The notes: generated from the sequence alone by a model not told the origin. A DNA stretch of 64,000 bases from Alkalibacterium sp049389645 (GCF_049389645.1 NZ_CP186540.1:2550555-2614554), one strand, 5' to 3'. Positions 43,877-53,721 are shown, numbered from the stretch's first letter. Numbers and translations: made by a program.

Positions 43877-44800
43877 TTACTTTTCCTCCCATTTCTGTAT
43901 TTTGATTTTAGGTAAAAGTTTGTCTATGTCTTCTTTTTTCGCTAGATCTTCTTTAAAGGCCGTTGCACTCCCGCACGCAAGACTCATTTTGAAGGCGTCT
44001 AACGGATTTTTTGTTTTCTGATATTCGCCAACAAAGCCGCCGACCATAGAATCACCGGAACCGACTGAGTTAACTAGTTGACCTTCTGGTGTCTCACTAT
44101 AATAGACCTCATCATTCGTTAATAAAAGTGCACCGTCCCCACCCATAGACACGATCACGTACTTTGCGCCTTCTGCAAGCATTTTTTTGCCATATGAAAC
44201 GACATCAGTTAAGTTATCAAGTGTTACGTCATACAATTCTTCAAGCTCATGGATGTTGGGTTTTACTAACAAAGGATTTTTGGATAAAGCCATCTGCAGC
44301 TCTTCTCCAGTTGTATCAATAATAAACTCCGCTTTTTTACTTTTAACGTAATCGATCAGGCGTTGATAATAATCGTCTGACAAACCTTTGGGCTTGCTAC
44401 CGGCTATGATGACCAGATCGTTTTCGTTCAGTTCAGCCAATTGCTTGTAAAAACGCTGACTCTCTTCTTCATTGACGAAGGGACCATCATCATTTATTTC
44501 TGTTTCTTCCTCCCCTTTTAATTTAATATTGATGCGTGTGTCTGTTTCAATATGCGTAAATTCTGTTCTGACGCCTTCTTCTTTCAATTTTTCTAAAAGA
44601 AGTTGACCGATAAACCCGCCTACAAAACCTAACGCTACATTGTCAGTATTCAATTGTGTCAAAATTCTGGAAACGTTGATTCCTTTGCCTCCAGGTGATT
44701 TCTGATCTTTTTCGATTCTGTTCAACTGGCCCAATTTAATAGGGTCGTTGGGGTAAATCACATAATCGATCGATGGGTTTAATGTTACTGTATATATCAT
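43877..44800 (-). CDS. fruK: 1-phosphofructokinase
   Basis: This PfkB-family kinase (307 residues) converts fructose 1-phosphate to fructose 1,6-bisphosphate with ATP. It opens MIYTVTLNPSIDYVIYPND, with the SPGGKGINVSRIL substrate motif near 37-48 and the anion-hole/catalytic motif VNSVGSGDSMVGGF near 250 containing the catalytic Asp. It sits 3 bases after fruR and directly before fruA. Distinguished from tagatose-6-phosphate kinase by this context. Confidence 0.93.
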   Translation of the reverse strand: MIYTVTLNPSIDYVIYPNDPIKLGQLNRIEKDQKSPGGKGINVSRILTQLNTDNVALGFVGGFIGQLLLEKLKEEGVRTEFTHIETDTRINIKLKGEEETEINDDGPFVNEEESQRFYKQLAELNENDLVIIAGSKPKGLSDDYYQRLIDYVKSKKAEFIIDTTGEELQMALSKNPLLVKPNIHELEELYDVTLDNLTDVVSYGKKMLAEGAKYVIVSMGGDGALLLTNDEVYYSETPEGQLVNSVGSGDSMVGGFVGEYQKTKNPLDAFKMSLACGSATAFKEDLAKKEDIDKLLPKIKIQKWEEK

Positions 44801-44803
44801 CTT

Positions 44804-45556
44804 TCATGCCTCCCTTACTCGTGTATACTCATTTAATTCCTTTTTATCTTCAGGTAGCTTGGTGGTTATAATCGTGCAGTCATCAATATCGGCAACTTTT
44901 ACGAAACTGACGTCTCCTAGCTTGGATACATCGGCTAACACATAGGATTGATTGGACTGCTTTATTGCTTTTCTTTTTATTGCTGCCTCTTCTACATCAG
45001 GAGTCGTATAGCCTTGCTCCAAATCTATTCCGTTTATTCCCATGAAGGCTTTGGTAAAGTTAAACTCTTCTAATTGTCGTTCTGCGATGGAACCAATAAT
45101 TGCTTTTGTCCGCTGCTTGATCCTACCTCCCACTAGAATGGAGTCTATATTATAATCGATCAGCAATGAAGCATGAGGAACACCGTTGGTAACAACCGTG
45201 ATATCTTTACCTGCCAGATAGGGAATCATCGTATACGTCGTTGTCCCGGCATCTAAAAAAACGACTTCATAATCATCAATCAGTGAAGCTGCTAATTGAC
45301 TGATTCTTTCTTTTTCCTGCATGTATTTGACTGTTTTCTCATCCATGGTCGGTTCATCCACTGGTTTGCGTTTCTTTTTGGCTCCGCCATGAATACGAAC
45401 TAATTTATTCTGATCCTCCAAGGTGTTTAAATCGCGTCTGATCGTTGATTCTGAATGATTTAACTGTTCAACTAACTCTTGGACTGTGATCGTGTTTTTC
45501 GTATCAAGTTGATCAAGAATAAACGAGTGCCTTTCTTCTGTAAGCACTTTCTTCAC
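44804..45556 (-). CDS. fruR: DeoR family transcriptional regulator of the fructose operon
   Basis: This 250-residue repressor has an N-terminal DeoR helix-turn-helix (NTITVQELVEQLNHSESTIRRDLNTLEDQNKLVRIHGGA) and a C-terminal sugar-phosphate-binding domain with the VFLDAGTTT motif. As first gene of fruR-fruK-fruA it most likely represses its own operon and is relieved by fructose 1-phosphate (family knowledge). RBS AGAGGTG precedes the ATG. The AT-rich upstream region (45557-45734) must hold promoter and operators; no clear operator could be fixed by eye. Confidence 0.92.
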   Translation of the reverse strand: MKKVLTEERHSFILDQLDTKNTITVQELVEQLNHSESTIRRDLNTLEDQNKLVRIHGGAKKKRKPVDEPTMDEKTVKYMQEKERISQLAASLIDDYEVVFLDAGTTTYTMIPYLAGKDITVVTNGVPHASLLIDYNIDSILVGGRIKQRTKAIIGSIAERQLEEFNFTKAFMGINGIDLEQGYTTPDVEEAAIKRKAIKQSNQSYVLADVSKLGDVSFVKVADIDDCTIITTKLPEDKKELNEYTRVREA

Positions 45557-45735
45557 CTCTTTAATTGAAGTTTATCATTTATGCTTCAACAATTCAATCA
45601 TTTTCCCTTATAATCGTTCAAATTCATTCATTTATTTTGAAATCGTCTTTAAATAGTTGTTCGAAAGAGTAAATTCTTGCTATATTCTAGCAACCGACTT
45701 TCATTTTAAAGAACTCTACCGTTATGCTGACAGAC

Positions 45736-45783
45736 AAAAAAAGATTTCTGGTACAGAATTATCTTCTGCACCAGAAATCTTTT
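45736..45783 (-). terminator. Rho-independent terminator of the arc operon
   Basis: A stem of about 20 bp, AAAAGATTTCTGGTaCAGAA / TTCTGcACCAGAAATCTTTT, with T-tracts on both sides, 24 bases beyond the carrier gene. Confidence 0.92.
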
Positions 45784-45806
45784 CATTTAATTCATCTGTT
45801 ATTCAG

Positions 45807-47315
45807 TTAAAAGAATAGTACTCCTACAGCCATGAGTATACATGAGACAACGAAAATGATACCGATAAGTTTTGCGGTATATTTCCACCAAGTTGTCAGC
45901 TCTACTCCGGCAATTGCCAAAGCACCCATAACCACGCCTGAAGTAGGAGTGACCAGGTTGACTATCCCACTTGCAGATTGGAAGGCAGTGACCACGATGT
46001 CTTGAGCAACACCTACAAAGGTTCCAAGTGGTCCCATGATCCCCATTGTCGCACCTGCCAGGCCAGACGTTGAAGGAATCAGGAAGGATAGCGGAATATA
46101 GAAAATATACGTTAGAATCGAGAACAATACTGGAGAAAACTCAGACAGTCCTCTTTCTCCGAAGTTTAAAATTGTCGCAGTGATCATTCCTTCATTCATG
46201 ATGACTTGAATACCACGGGCAACAGCTACAATCAGTGCCACACTGAGTAAATCTTTTGCGCCATTGACAAAGCCTGAGACGATTTGACCTTCCGGTAATC
46301 TATAAACCATCCCTATGATGACTGACATGGCGAAGAACAGCATGGTGATCTCCATAAAGTACCAGTCACCAAGCGGAATCATTTGTTGACCTAACACAGT
46401 TCCGATAAATGGAATACCCATCAACCCTGAATTGATTGTTTCAAAGATCGTCCAGTTTTCATTGAGCAACGTCCAAGGTACCAGCCCCAAAATCATCAAG
46501 AAGAAAGTCAATCCGAATAAGCTGATAACAAATTTTTGTTTAGAATTCATTTTATCATTTGTTTCTTTTGTTTTGAATTTCTTTTTGTTTGCTTCAAAGT
46601 CTTCATAGACCAATGAAGCTTCTGGGTTTTTCTGTACTTTTGTAGCATAACGATACACATATATAGTGGCTATCGCATACATCACAACGAAAAAGACTAA
46701 ACGTAAGCCGATACCTTCACCCGGGCTTATACCCAAAGCCTGTGAGGCAACACCCGTAGCAAACGGGTTAACGGTCGAAGCAAGCACACCTACGCCGGCT
46801 CCGAGTAACACTACGGAAACCGCCACTAGACTATCAAAACCTACGGCTATCATGACGGGAATAATCAATGGATAGAAGGCCAGGGTTTCTTCAGCCATAC
46901 CATACGTGGTGCCCCCTAGTGCGAAGATAAACATCAGAATAGGAATCAACAGTTTTTCTCGACCTTTATTGGCCGCGACAACTTGTGCAATAGCCGTGTC
47001 GAGTGCACCCGTTTTACCGACAACACCCAAAAAGCCACCCACGACTAGAATAAATAGCGATACCTCTATCGCACCCGGTGTGCCATCGGTTCCAAGCATC
47101 CCTTTGACAGGAGCCATGAAGACGTCCCATAAGCCTTGTGGTTGTTGATCAACGTAAGCAAACGTACCGGCGATGATATTTCCGGCTTCATCCACTTCAT
47201 AACTACCAGCAGGAACAAACCATGTAAAAATTGCCATAACAACGATGATTAAAAACAGTATGGTAAATGATGATGGTAACGCCAATAATTTATCTTTGAA
47301 TTTATTTTGAGCCAT
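45807..47315 (-). CDS. YfcC family transporter, probable arginine/ornithine exchanger
   Basis: This 502-residue carrier of the YfcC/DcuC-like group has about 12 membrane helices, GGTTYGMAEETLAFYPLIIPVMIA and the C-terminal VNLVTPTSGVVMGALAIAGV motif. As last gene of arcA-arcB-arcC it occupies the arcD position, and YfcC-type proteins are found as arginine-ornithine antiporters in several lactic acid bacteria operons. It is a different family from the classical APC-type ArcD, hence no symbol. RBS TGGAGGG is clear. Substrate is inferred from context. Confidence 0.82.
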   Translation of the reverse strand: MAQNKFKDKLLALPSSFTILFLIIVVMAIFTWFVPAGSYEVDEAGNIIAGTFAYVDQQPQGLWDVFMAPVKGMLGTDGTPGAIEVSLFILVVGGFLGVVGKTGALDTAIAQVVAANKGREKLLIPILMFIFALGGTTYGMAEETLAFYPLIIPVMIAVGFDSLVAVSVVLLGAGVGVLASTVNPFATGVASQALGISPGEGIGLRLVFFVVMYAIATIYVYRYATKVQKNPEASLVYEDFEANKKKFKTKETNDKMNSKQKFVISLFGLTFFLMILGLVPWTLLNENWTIFETINSGLMGIPFIGTVLGQQMIPLGDWYFMEITMLFFAMSVIIGMVYRLPEGQIVSGFVNGAKDLLSVALIVAVARGIQVIMNEGMITATILNFGERGLSEFSPVLFSILTYIFYIPLSFLIPSTSGLAGATMGIMGPLGTFVGVAQDIVVTAFQSASGIVNLVTPTSGVVMGALAIAGVELTTWWKYTAKLIGIIFVVSCILMAVGVLFF

Positions 47316-47351
47316 TCTAATCCCTCCAAATAACTTATTATTAAATCATGA

Positions 47352-48293
47352 TCAGCGCGTAATGATTGTGCCACCGTTCTCTGAAATAGCTGCTTGAATA
47401 TTTTCTAAAGATGTAATAATTGCTTTGCCCGAAGGATTTTTTTCAACAAATTTTAACGCAGCTTCTACTTTAGGTAACATGCTTCCAGCAGCAAATTGCT
47501 TCTGATCGACATATGCCCGCATTTCTGCGACGGTCACTTCCTCTAGTACTTTTTCATCTGACTGTTGATAATTGACCATCACATTATCTACGCCTGTCAA
47601 GATGACTAAGAGGTCAGCTTGTAAACTGACAGCTAATGTTTCTGAAGCAAAATCTTTATCGATGACAGCTTCTATCCCTATATACTCGTCTCCTTTCATA
47701 ATGACAGGAATACCGCCTCCGCCTACTGTGATAGGTATGATGTCATTTTCAATTAGGGTTTTAATGACGTTTATTTCTTTGATGCTTATAGGTTTAGGTG
47801 AAGGCACAACTTTTCTCCAGCCTCTGCCTGCATCTTCGATGAATGTAGCTCCAGTTTCTTCCATCTGCACTCGACCTTCTTCTTCTGAAAGGAAAGGACC
47901 CACTGGTTTAGACGGATTTTTAAAAGCGGGATCATCTTCAGATACAACCACTTGCGTGACGATCGATGCCACATCATTATTTAACCCTTTTTCTTTTAGT
48001 GCCTTAGATAATGCTGCTTGAAGCCAGTATCCGATGCTACCCTGGGTCATAGCGACACATGTATCTAAAGGCATAGCAGGATTCTTCTCACTATTGGCTG
48101 CTTCCTGCTGTAAAAGCAGATTACCGACTTGTGGTCCGTTACCGTGTGAAACAGCAATCGCATCACCATTTTCTACAAATTGGACAAGATACTCCGCTGT
48201 ATGTTTTAAAGCTTTTTGCTGTGCTTGTGCAGAAGAATCGTCAGTCAAGATAGCGTTTCCACCTAATGCAATAACAATTTTACGTTTGGTCAA
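47352..48293 (-). CDS. arcC: carbamate kinase
   Basis: This 313-residue enzyme makes ATP from carbamoyl phosphate and ADP, the energy-yielding step of arginine fermentation. It opens TKRKIVIALGGNAILTDDSSAQAQQ and contains VSHGNGPQVGNLLLQQEAA, SIGYWLQ and GGGGIPVI, all standard. The frame is open 8 codons upstream; the TTG at 48293 gives the family's usual N-terminus, while a GTG three codons earlier is an alternative. A hairpin precedes it at the arcB-arcC junction. Confidence 0.93.
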   Translation of the reverse strand: MTKRKIVIALGGNAILTDDSSAQAQQKALKHTAEYLVQFVENGDAIAVSHGNGPQVGNLLLQQEAANSEKNPAMPLDTCVAMTQGSIGYWLQAALSKALKEKGLNNDVASIVTQVVVSEDDPAFKNPSKPVGPFLSEEEGRVQMEETGATFIEDAGRGWRKVVPSPKPISIKEINVIKTLIENDIIPITVGGGGIPVIMKGDEYIGIEAVIDKDFASETLAVSLQADLLVILTGVDNVMVNYQQSDEKVLEEVTVAEMRAYVDQKQFAAGSMLPKVEAALKFVEKNPSGKAIITSLENIQAAISENGGTIITR

Positions 48294-48331
48294 AGTTATC
48301 ACTCTCTTTCTTTCCAAGTTGATTTTAAATA

Positions 48332-48357
48332 AACTGACTGGTTTGACCCAGTCAGTT
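48332..48357 (-). other. hairpin between arcB and arcC
   Basis: A 10-bp perfect stem AACTGACTGG / CCAGTCAGTT has a 6-nt loop and only a weak T-tail (TATTT) on the minus strand. It could cause partial termination or protect the upstream arcAB message. Confidence 0.6.
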
Positions 48358-48368
48358 ATTTAAGTGTT

Positions 48369-49382
48369 TTATACGTGTGGGATAAACAAGTTACCTAATG
48401 TTGCTGCCATTATAGCTTTGATCGAATGCATGCGGTTCTCAGCTTGATCAAACTGACGCGCATGTTTGCTTCTAAAGACTTCATCTGTGACTTCCATTTC
48501 AGTTTCGCCAAAGTCTTCTTCAACCATTTTTCCGTATTCAGTTTCTGTATCGTGGAAAGCAGGTAAGCAGTGGAGTAAAATCGTTTCATCTTTACCTGTT
48601 GATCTCATCATATCCATATTGATTTGGTAAGGTTTCAACAAGTTGACACGTTCTTCAAATTTATCTTCTTCACCCATGGATACCCAGACGTCCGCATAAA
48701 GAGCATCAGCGCCTTTGACGCCTTCTTTGACATCGTCGGTGATCATGATATGGCTGCCGGATTTGTCTGCATATTCTTGAGCTAATTTGACTAATTTGTC
48801 ATCTGGGAACAGTGATTCAGGTGATACGATATGCACGTTAACGCCTAGAATAGCACCGGTGATCAACAGGCTGTTGGCCACGTTGTTACGACCATCACCC
48901 GTATAAGCTAATGTCAAACCTTCTAATTTTCCGAAATTTTCTTTGAGTGTCAAGTAATCTGCAATCATTTGTGTAGGGTGCCACTCGTCTGTCAAACCAT
49001 TCCAGACTGGAACGCCTGAGTGTTCTGCTAAAAGTTCAACACTTTCTTGTTTGAAGCCACGGAATTCAATGCCATCAAACATTCCGCCTAAAACTTTAGC
49101 TGTATCTTCAACGGATTCTTTTTTGCCTATTTGAATATCATTTTTTCCTAGATATTCTGGATGTGCACCTAAGTCGATCGATGCCACTGTAAAAGCTGAA
49201 CGGGTACGTGTTGATGATTTTTCAAATAACAACGCGATATTTTTCCCTTCTAAATAACGATGAGGAATCCCTTTTTTCTTCATTTCTTTAAGGTGAGCTG
49301 AAAAATCAATAAAATACATTAATTCCTCTTTCGTGAAATCTATCTCTTTTAATAAACTACGACCTTGAAATACGTTTTGCAT
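48369..49382 (-). CDS. arcB: ornithine carbamoyltransferase, catabolic
   Basis: This 337-residue enzyme splits citrulline with phosphate into ornithine and carbamoyl phosphate when in an arc operon. The carbamoyl-phosphate motif FEKSSTRTRSAF, the HPTQ segment in WHPTQMIADY and the ornithine motif LHCLPAFHDTETEYG are present. RBS AGGAGG is 9 bases before the ATG. It follows arcA by 41 bases. Operon context marks it as catabolic rather than biosynthetic. Confidence 0.96.
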   Translation of the reverse strand: MQNVFQGRSLLKEIDFTKEELMYFIDFSAHLKEMKKKGIPHRYLEGKNIALLFEKSSTRTRSAFTVASIDLGAHPEYLGKNDIQIGKKESVEDTAKVLGGMFDGIEFRGFKQESVELLAEHSGVPVWNGLTDEWHPTQMIADYLTLKENFGKLEGLTLAYTGDGRNNVANSLLITGAILGVNVHIVSPESLFPDDKLVKLAQEYADKSGSHIMITDDVKEGVKGADALYADVWVSMGEEDKFEERVNLLKPYQINMDMMRSTGKDETILLHCLPAFHDTETEYGKMVEEDFGETEMEVTDEVFRSKHARQFDQAENRMHSIKAIMAATLGNLFIPHV

Positions 49383-49423
49383 TTTTGTTTTCCTCCTAAT
49401 AAATTATATATATATTTTAATTA

Positions 49424-50719
49424 TTATACATCTTTTCTGACAAGAGGCATACTCATACAACGCGGACCGCCACGACCTCTTGATAATTCGCTCGATTCTA
49501 TTTCGATCACCTTAACGCCTTTTTCTCTCAACAAGGCATTGGAGACATAGTTCCGGTCATAAGTGACTACGACTCCCGGAGCGATAGCTAAGGTATTCGA
49601 CCCATCATTCCATTGTTCTCTTGGAGCTGCGATCGCATCGCCGCCACCACATTGAATGAGCTCGATTTCTCCCACGCCCAGCGCATCTTTCAGTACTTTT
49701 TTCAAATCCTTTTCGTGCGTTATTTTAACTTTTCCAGCTTCTTCTGATTTTTCCAAGATATAGGTGTCGATCGATCCGTCGAGCTCCAAGATGCCAGGAT
49801 GGATGGTGAATTTATTGTGATCGATCATGGTAAAGACAGTATCCAGGTGCATCATAGCCCGCACATTAGGAATTTTAATGGCCAGTACTTTTTCGAAAGA
49901 AGACCCTTTTTCGAATAATTTGATAGCCAACTCTTCGATTGCTTTTGCTTCTGAACGTTGAGAAATACCGATAGCCAAGACTTTATCATTTAAAATGAGT
50001 TCGTCTCCACCTTCCATACATGTGGATTCATCACGGTCTCTCCATATTTGGATGCCGCTATTTTTAAAACGCGGATGATGATTCATAATTGTTTGCAGGA
50101 ATAACGTTTCTCGTTTACGGGCTTCAAACGTCATATTGTTGATGGTCAGACCGTTTCCGATCGAAGCGCCCGGGTCACGTGTGAAGTATAGATTCGGCAT
50201 AGGATCCATGTAAAATGGATATTGCTCGCGATCACTGATATCAGCGAGATGATTGGATTCAACTTCCACGGCATTCTTACGCACACCAGCCATGATCGTC
50301 TCGACCATTTCGAATGTTTCCATTGAAAGTAAATACTCTTTCAATGCTTTATATACATTTTTCGACGAAATATTTGATTCGTTCAGCATCGTTTCGACAA
50401 ACGACTCTTTTGTATCGGAGGCATCGATCGCTTCAGCCGATAATTTTTCAAGATACAAGACCTCTACTCCGTTATCTCTTAAAGCATCCGCGAACATATC
50501 ATGCTCTTTTTGAATAACACGCAAGTGCGGAATGTCATCAAACAGCAGCCGTTCCATGATATCGGGTGTCAAATTTTCGATTTCTTTACCCGGTCTTTTC
50601 AATAGAACTGTCTGCAATTCGCCTATCTCGGAAAACACATGAATAGGTTTCGTTTGCTGCTTCATTTCGTTTTGTCCTGTTTCTAAAACAGGTGTCTCTG
50701 TCTTAGCTGTATTTTTCAA
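49424..50719 (-). CDS. arcA: arginine deiminase
   Basis: This enzyme hydrolyses arginine to citrulline and ammonia, which also raises cytosolic pH. It has 431 residues, slightly longer than the usual 406-410. LYFTRDPGASIGNGL, STCMEGGDELIL and the C-terminal RGRGGPRCMSMPL with the catalytic Cys are intact. The start is TTG at 50719, 7 bases after GAGGAGG; this adds about 18 residues (KNTAKTETPVLETGQNE) before the conserved core. The internal ATG at codon 19 has no RBS. First gene of arcABC-carrier. Confidence 0.96.
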   Translation of the reverse strand: MKNTAKTETPVLETGQNEMKQQTKPIHVFSEIGELQTVLLKRPGKEIENLTPDIMERLLFDDIPHLRVIQKEHDMFADALRDNGVEVLYLEKLSAEAIDASDTKESFVETMLNESNISSKNVYKALKEYLLSMETFEMVETIMAGVRKNAVEVESNHLADISDREQYPFYMDPMPNLYFTRDPGASIGNGLTINNMTFEARKRETLFLQTIMNHHPRFKNSGIQIWRDRDESTCMEGGDELILNDKVLAIGISQRSEAKAIEELAIKLFEKGSSFEKVLAIKIPNVRAMMHLDTVFTMIDHNKFTIHPGILELDGSIDTYILEKSEEAGKVKITHEKDLKKVLKDALGVGEIELIQCGGGDAIAAPREQWNDGSNTLAIAPGVVVTYDRNYVSNALLREKGVKVIEIESSELSRGRGGPRCMSMPLVRKDV

Positions 50720-50739
50720 TTTATTTCCTCCTCATTTGA

Positions 50740-50910
50740 TTTGCTACCTGTATGATAGCACTTACAAAAGCTATTGTTAAGCCTATGTAAACGCTTATAA
50801 AGTCTTGCTATCTGCTGTTTTTGTATAAAAATTACTTATTTGTATAAATAACTGGATACTGTCCTGAAAAAATGAATAATAGTGTGAGTTATACAAAAAA
50901 TATTAAAAAT
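50740..50910 (-). promoter_or_regulatory. arc operon control region
   Basis: TGTAAACGCTTATA (50786-50799) is one mismatch from the cre consensus. TTGTATAAA occurs at 50821 and again at 50840, and TTATACAAAA in the other sense at 50889; these resemble halves of ArgR boxes (TGTATAAAWATNCA-type). The combination of catabolite repression and arginine control is what arc operons normally show. All matches are by eye. Confidence 0.45.
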
Positions 50911-51221
50911 AAGTTTATTCTAACAATATTATTAAAGTTTTCACAAACTTCACCTCTGGTTTTTTTCTATGGATCAACCCCTCTAATAAAAACTGTCATA
51001 ACAGGGTTTCAACACACTTCTTCTATTTAATCAAACCACCTGATTTGTTTTTTTTTTGCGTTTCTCTCTCACCTTACTTAACTATAATATCTTTTATAGA
51101 AACTTTCAATTTATACTACTTATTTATTCACTCTGGGAGTGGGTTTATTGATTTCAATGATATTTGTTTACATTAACATTAAAATTTGATAAGCTTAACA
51201 ACATAAATTAAAAATTAAATG

Positions 51222-51410
51222 AATGGATGAGGAGCAAAAATCATCAGTACTCGTTTTTATACGGACCTGTAAGTCTAAAATGAGGAAAGGGAGATTTGCC
51301 GAAATCGTTTGCTTTTACAGAGAGCAAACCGTTGGGCTGCATATGAAGAATCTGCAGACTGCCGTATAGCTATAGGCTAAACGGAGTGCTTCCGCTTGTG
51401 ACGATATCTT
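51222..51410 (+). ncRNA. lysine riboswitch (L box)
   Basis: Conserved L-box blocks appear in order: GGATGAGGAGC...ATCATCAGTA at 51224-51248, GGAAAGGGAGATTTGCCGAAAT at 51283-51306, GTTGGGCTGCAT near 51331, ACTGCCG at 51358 and CGGAGTGCTTC at 51383. A terminator hairpin follows directly, and the controlled operon is the aspartate-to-diaminopimelate pathway. Lysine binding should favour the terminator. Boundaries are approximate. Confidence 0.88.
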
Positions 51411-51416
51411 ATTGTA

Positions 51417-51447
51417 AACAAGTCGGCATTCCCGACTTGTTTTTTTG
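51417..51447 (+). terminator. riboswitch-controlled intrinsic terminator
   Basis: AACAAGTCGG-CATTC-CCGACTTGTT followed by a run of T, placed between the L box and lysC. Acts as expression platform. Confidence 0.9.
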
Positions 51448-51502
51448 CATTTACAGCAGAGTTACCATCAATACCAAAGCCCATCAAAGAAAAGGAGTCG
51501 CT

Positions 51503-52705
51503 ATGAAACGAAGTGTATTAAAATTTGGAGGATCAAGCGTTGCCGATTTCGTAAAAATCAAAGAAATCTCAGAATATCTTAAGTCACGTGTCGAAAATGA
51601 TGAGCAGCTGATTGTTGTTGTCTCGGCGATGGGTAAAACGACTGACGATTTACTGACTTCAGTGAGCCAACTGACATCCAATCCTAACGATAAAGATTTA
51701 GCAATGTTACTCAATACAGGTGAACAGCAAACCATTTCATTCCTGTCTTTAGTTTTAAACGACTTGAATGTACGCGCTAAACCGCTGACTGGGTATCAGG
51801 CAGGAATTGAAACGACTGGAAAACATTTGAAAAGCAAAATTTCTTCAATAAAATCAGATCTCTTGGAAGAGTTGTTCGAAAATAACGACATCCTTATTGT
51901 TGCTGGGTTTCAGGGCTTCAATAAAGCAGGCGAACTCACTACTCTTGGTCGCGGCGGATCAGATACCACGGCTGTAGCAATCGCTTCAACATTAAACTGT
52001 CCCTGTGAAATCTATACAGATGTGACAGGTGTGTACAGTACAGACCCACGTATCTTCCCGGAAGCCAAACGCCGGGACACCATTTCATTCGAAGAGATGA
52101 TGGAAATGTCTGCCTTAGGCGCCGGTGTACTCGAAACGCGTAGTGTGGAATTAGCTAGTAATCATAACGTCCCTCTTTACCTGGGAAAAACGTTATCTAC
52201 CGAGAAAGGAACATGGATTGTGCCAAATGATCAAATGCTTGAACGTAAAGCCGTGACTGGGGTTGCCTTGGATAAAGAAATGGCTCACGTCACCATCACG
52301 TATACTCAAGAAACCAAAACCTTCTTAACCGATCTGTTCATCAAATTGGAAGAAGCAGAAATAAATATCGATATGATCTCTCAGATTCAAAATCAGGACG
52401 GTCTGCAGCTGTCCTTTACCTTCAAAGAGTCTGAAGAACGTGAACTGAATCAGTTGTTCGATTCTTTGAAAGAATCTTACGCTAACTTATATGTCAAGAT
52501 CGAAACAACCTATTGCAAGGTCTCCGTCATTGGAGCCGGAATGCGTGATATGACCGGCGTTGCTTCTAAAATTTTCAAACTTTTATTATCCTCCGATATT
52601 CCCTTCTATCAAGTCACGACTTCAGAAATCAGTATTTCTTATGTCGTCGATGGTGAAAACGGAGAAAAAGCGACCCGCTTATTATGTCAGACCTTTGATT
52701 TGTAA
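51503..52705 (+). CDS. lysC: aspartokinase
   Basis: This 400-residue enzyme phosphorylates aspartate, the first step to lysine, diaminopimelate, threonine and methionine. The catalytic domain starts VLKFGGSSVADFVKIKE and has GFQGFNKAGELTTLGRGGSDTTA; two C-terminal ACT domains (about 270-400) suggest feedback control by an amino acid. AAAGGAG precedes the ATG at 51503, while the open frame upstream runs through the terminator and is not translated. It heads the riboswitch-controlled operon, so lysine control of transcription is expected. Confidence 0.95.
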   Translation: MKRSVLKFGGSSVADFVKIKEISEYLKSRVENDEQLIVVVSAMGKTTDDLLTSVSQLTSNPNDKDLAMLLNTGEQQTISFLSLVLNDLNVRAKPLTGYQAGIETTGKHLKSKISSIKSDLLEELFENNDILIVAGFQGFNKAGELTTLGRGGSDTTAVAIASTLNCPCEIYTDVTGVYSTDPRIFPEAKRRDTISFEEMMEMSALGAGVLETRSVELASNHNVPLYLGKTLSTEKGTWIVPNDQMLERKAVTGVALDKEMAHVTITYTQETKTFLTDLFIKLEEAEINIDMISQIQNQDGLQLSFTFKESEERELNQLFDSLKESYANLYVKIETTYCKVSVIGAGMRDMTGVASKIFKLLLSSDIPFYQVTTSEISISYVVDGENGEKATRLLCQTFDL

Positions 52706-52733
52706 AAACTGACTCAAAAGAAAGGACGATTTC

Positions 52734-53720
52734 ATGTATAAAATAGCACTAGTTGGTGCCACCGGTTTGGTTGGCCAGACGATGCTCCACTTATTGGACC
52801 AGAAAAACATCCCGTTCTTCTCTTTGACCCTTTTTTCATCCGCGCGTTCAGCCGGAAAAAGAGTTGCATTCAAAGGGGAAACGTATATCGTTGAAGAATT
52901 GACGGAAGAAAAGGCTAAGAGTGACTTTGACTATGTCTTGATGTCTGCCGGTGGAGAGATAAGTTTGCACTTCGCTCCCCTCTTTGAAAAAGCCGGTGCC
53001 GTCGTGATCGATAATTCCAGTGCCTGGCGCATGGATGATAGTATTGATTTGATTGTTCCCGAAGTAAATAAACCGACGTTGAAACGCAAAATCATTGCCA
53101 ATCCGAATTGTTCGACCATTCAGTCCGTCATTCCGCTCAAACCTTTGGCAGATGCCTTCGGTTTGAAACGTGTGGCCTATACGACTTACCAGTCAGTATC
53201 GGGATCAGGCTGGAAAGGCATAGAAGATTTAGACAGAGGCGAAAAAGGCGAGGCTCCAGAGAATTATCCGAAGCCTATTTACCATAACGTCATCCCACAA
53301 ATAGATGTCTTTTTAGAAGATGGGTATACCAAAGAAGAACAAAAGATGATCAAAGAAACGCAGAAAATATTAAAGGATGCCTCCATCGACGTCACGGCAA
53401 CATGCGTTCGCGTTCCTGTTCCTCATGCACACGCCGTTGCCATGAACATCACTTTGAAGCAGGAACCCACTGTGGCGGAGCTGAAAGCAGTCTTGGGAGA
53501 CTTCCCTTCTATCATCGTCATGGATGACCCGTCACGTGAGGTTTACCCTACCCCGCTGGATGCCGCCCATAAAGAAGGCGTCTTTGTCGGTCGCATCAGG
53601 AAAGATAACAGCTTGCCTAACACCTACCATTTATGGTCCGTGAGTGACAACATACTCAAAGGTTCCGCTTTAAATGCTGTCCAAATACTTGAAGAACTTA
53701 TCTCCAGAAAGGATGATTAA
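52734..53720 (+). CDS. asd: aspartate-semialdehyde dehydrogenase
   Basis: This 328-residue NADPH enzyme makes aspartate 4-semialdehyde from aspartyl phosphate. It has the nucleotide motif VGATGLVGQTML (7-18), catalytic Cys126 in IANPNCSTIQ, and a His in the RVPVPHAHAVA region. RBS AAAGGACG lies before the ATG. Its TAA abuts the dapA TTG by one base, so the two are tightly coupled. Confidence 0.96.
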   Translation: MYKIALVGATGLVGQTMLHLLDQKNIPFFSLTLFSSARSAGKRVAFKGETYIVEELTEEKAKSDFDYVLMSAGGEISLHFAPLFEKAGAVVIDNSSAWRMDDSIDLIVPEVNKPTLKRKIIANPNCSTIQSVIPLKPLADAFGLKRVAYTTYQSVSGSGWKGIEDLDRGEKGEAPENYPKPIYHNVIPQIDVFLEDGYTKEEQKMIKETQKILKDASIDVTATCVRVPVPHAHAVAMNITLKQEPTVAELKAVLGDFPSIIVMDDPSREVYPTPLDAAHKEGVFVGRIRKDNSLPNTYHLWSVSDNILKGSALNAVQILEELISRKDD

Positions 53721-53721
53721 A

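Noticed and set aside
51386..51502. 39-codon N-terminal extension of aspartokinase
   Set aside because: It covers the riboswitch terminator; the RBS and conserved N-terminus belong to the ATG at 51503.
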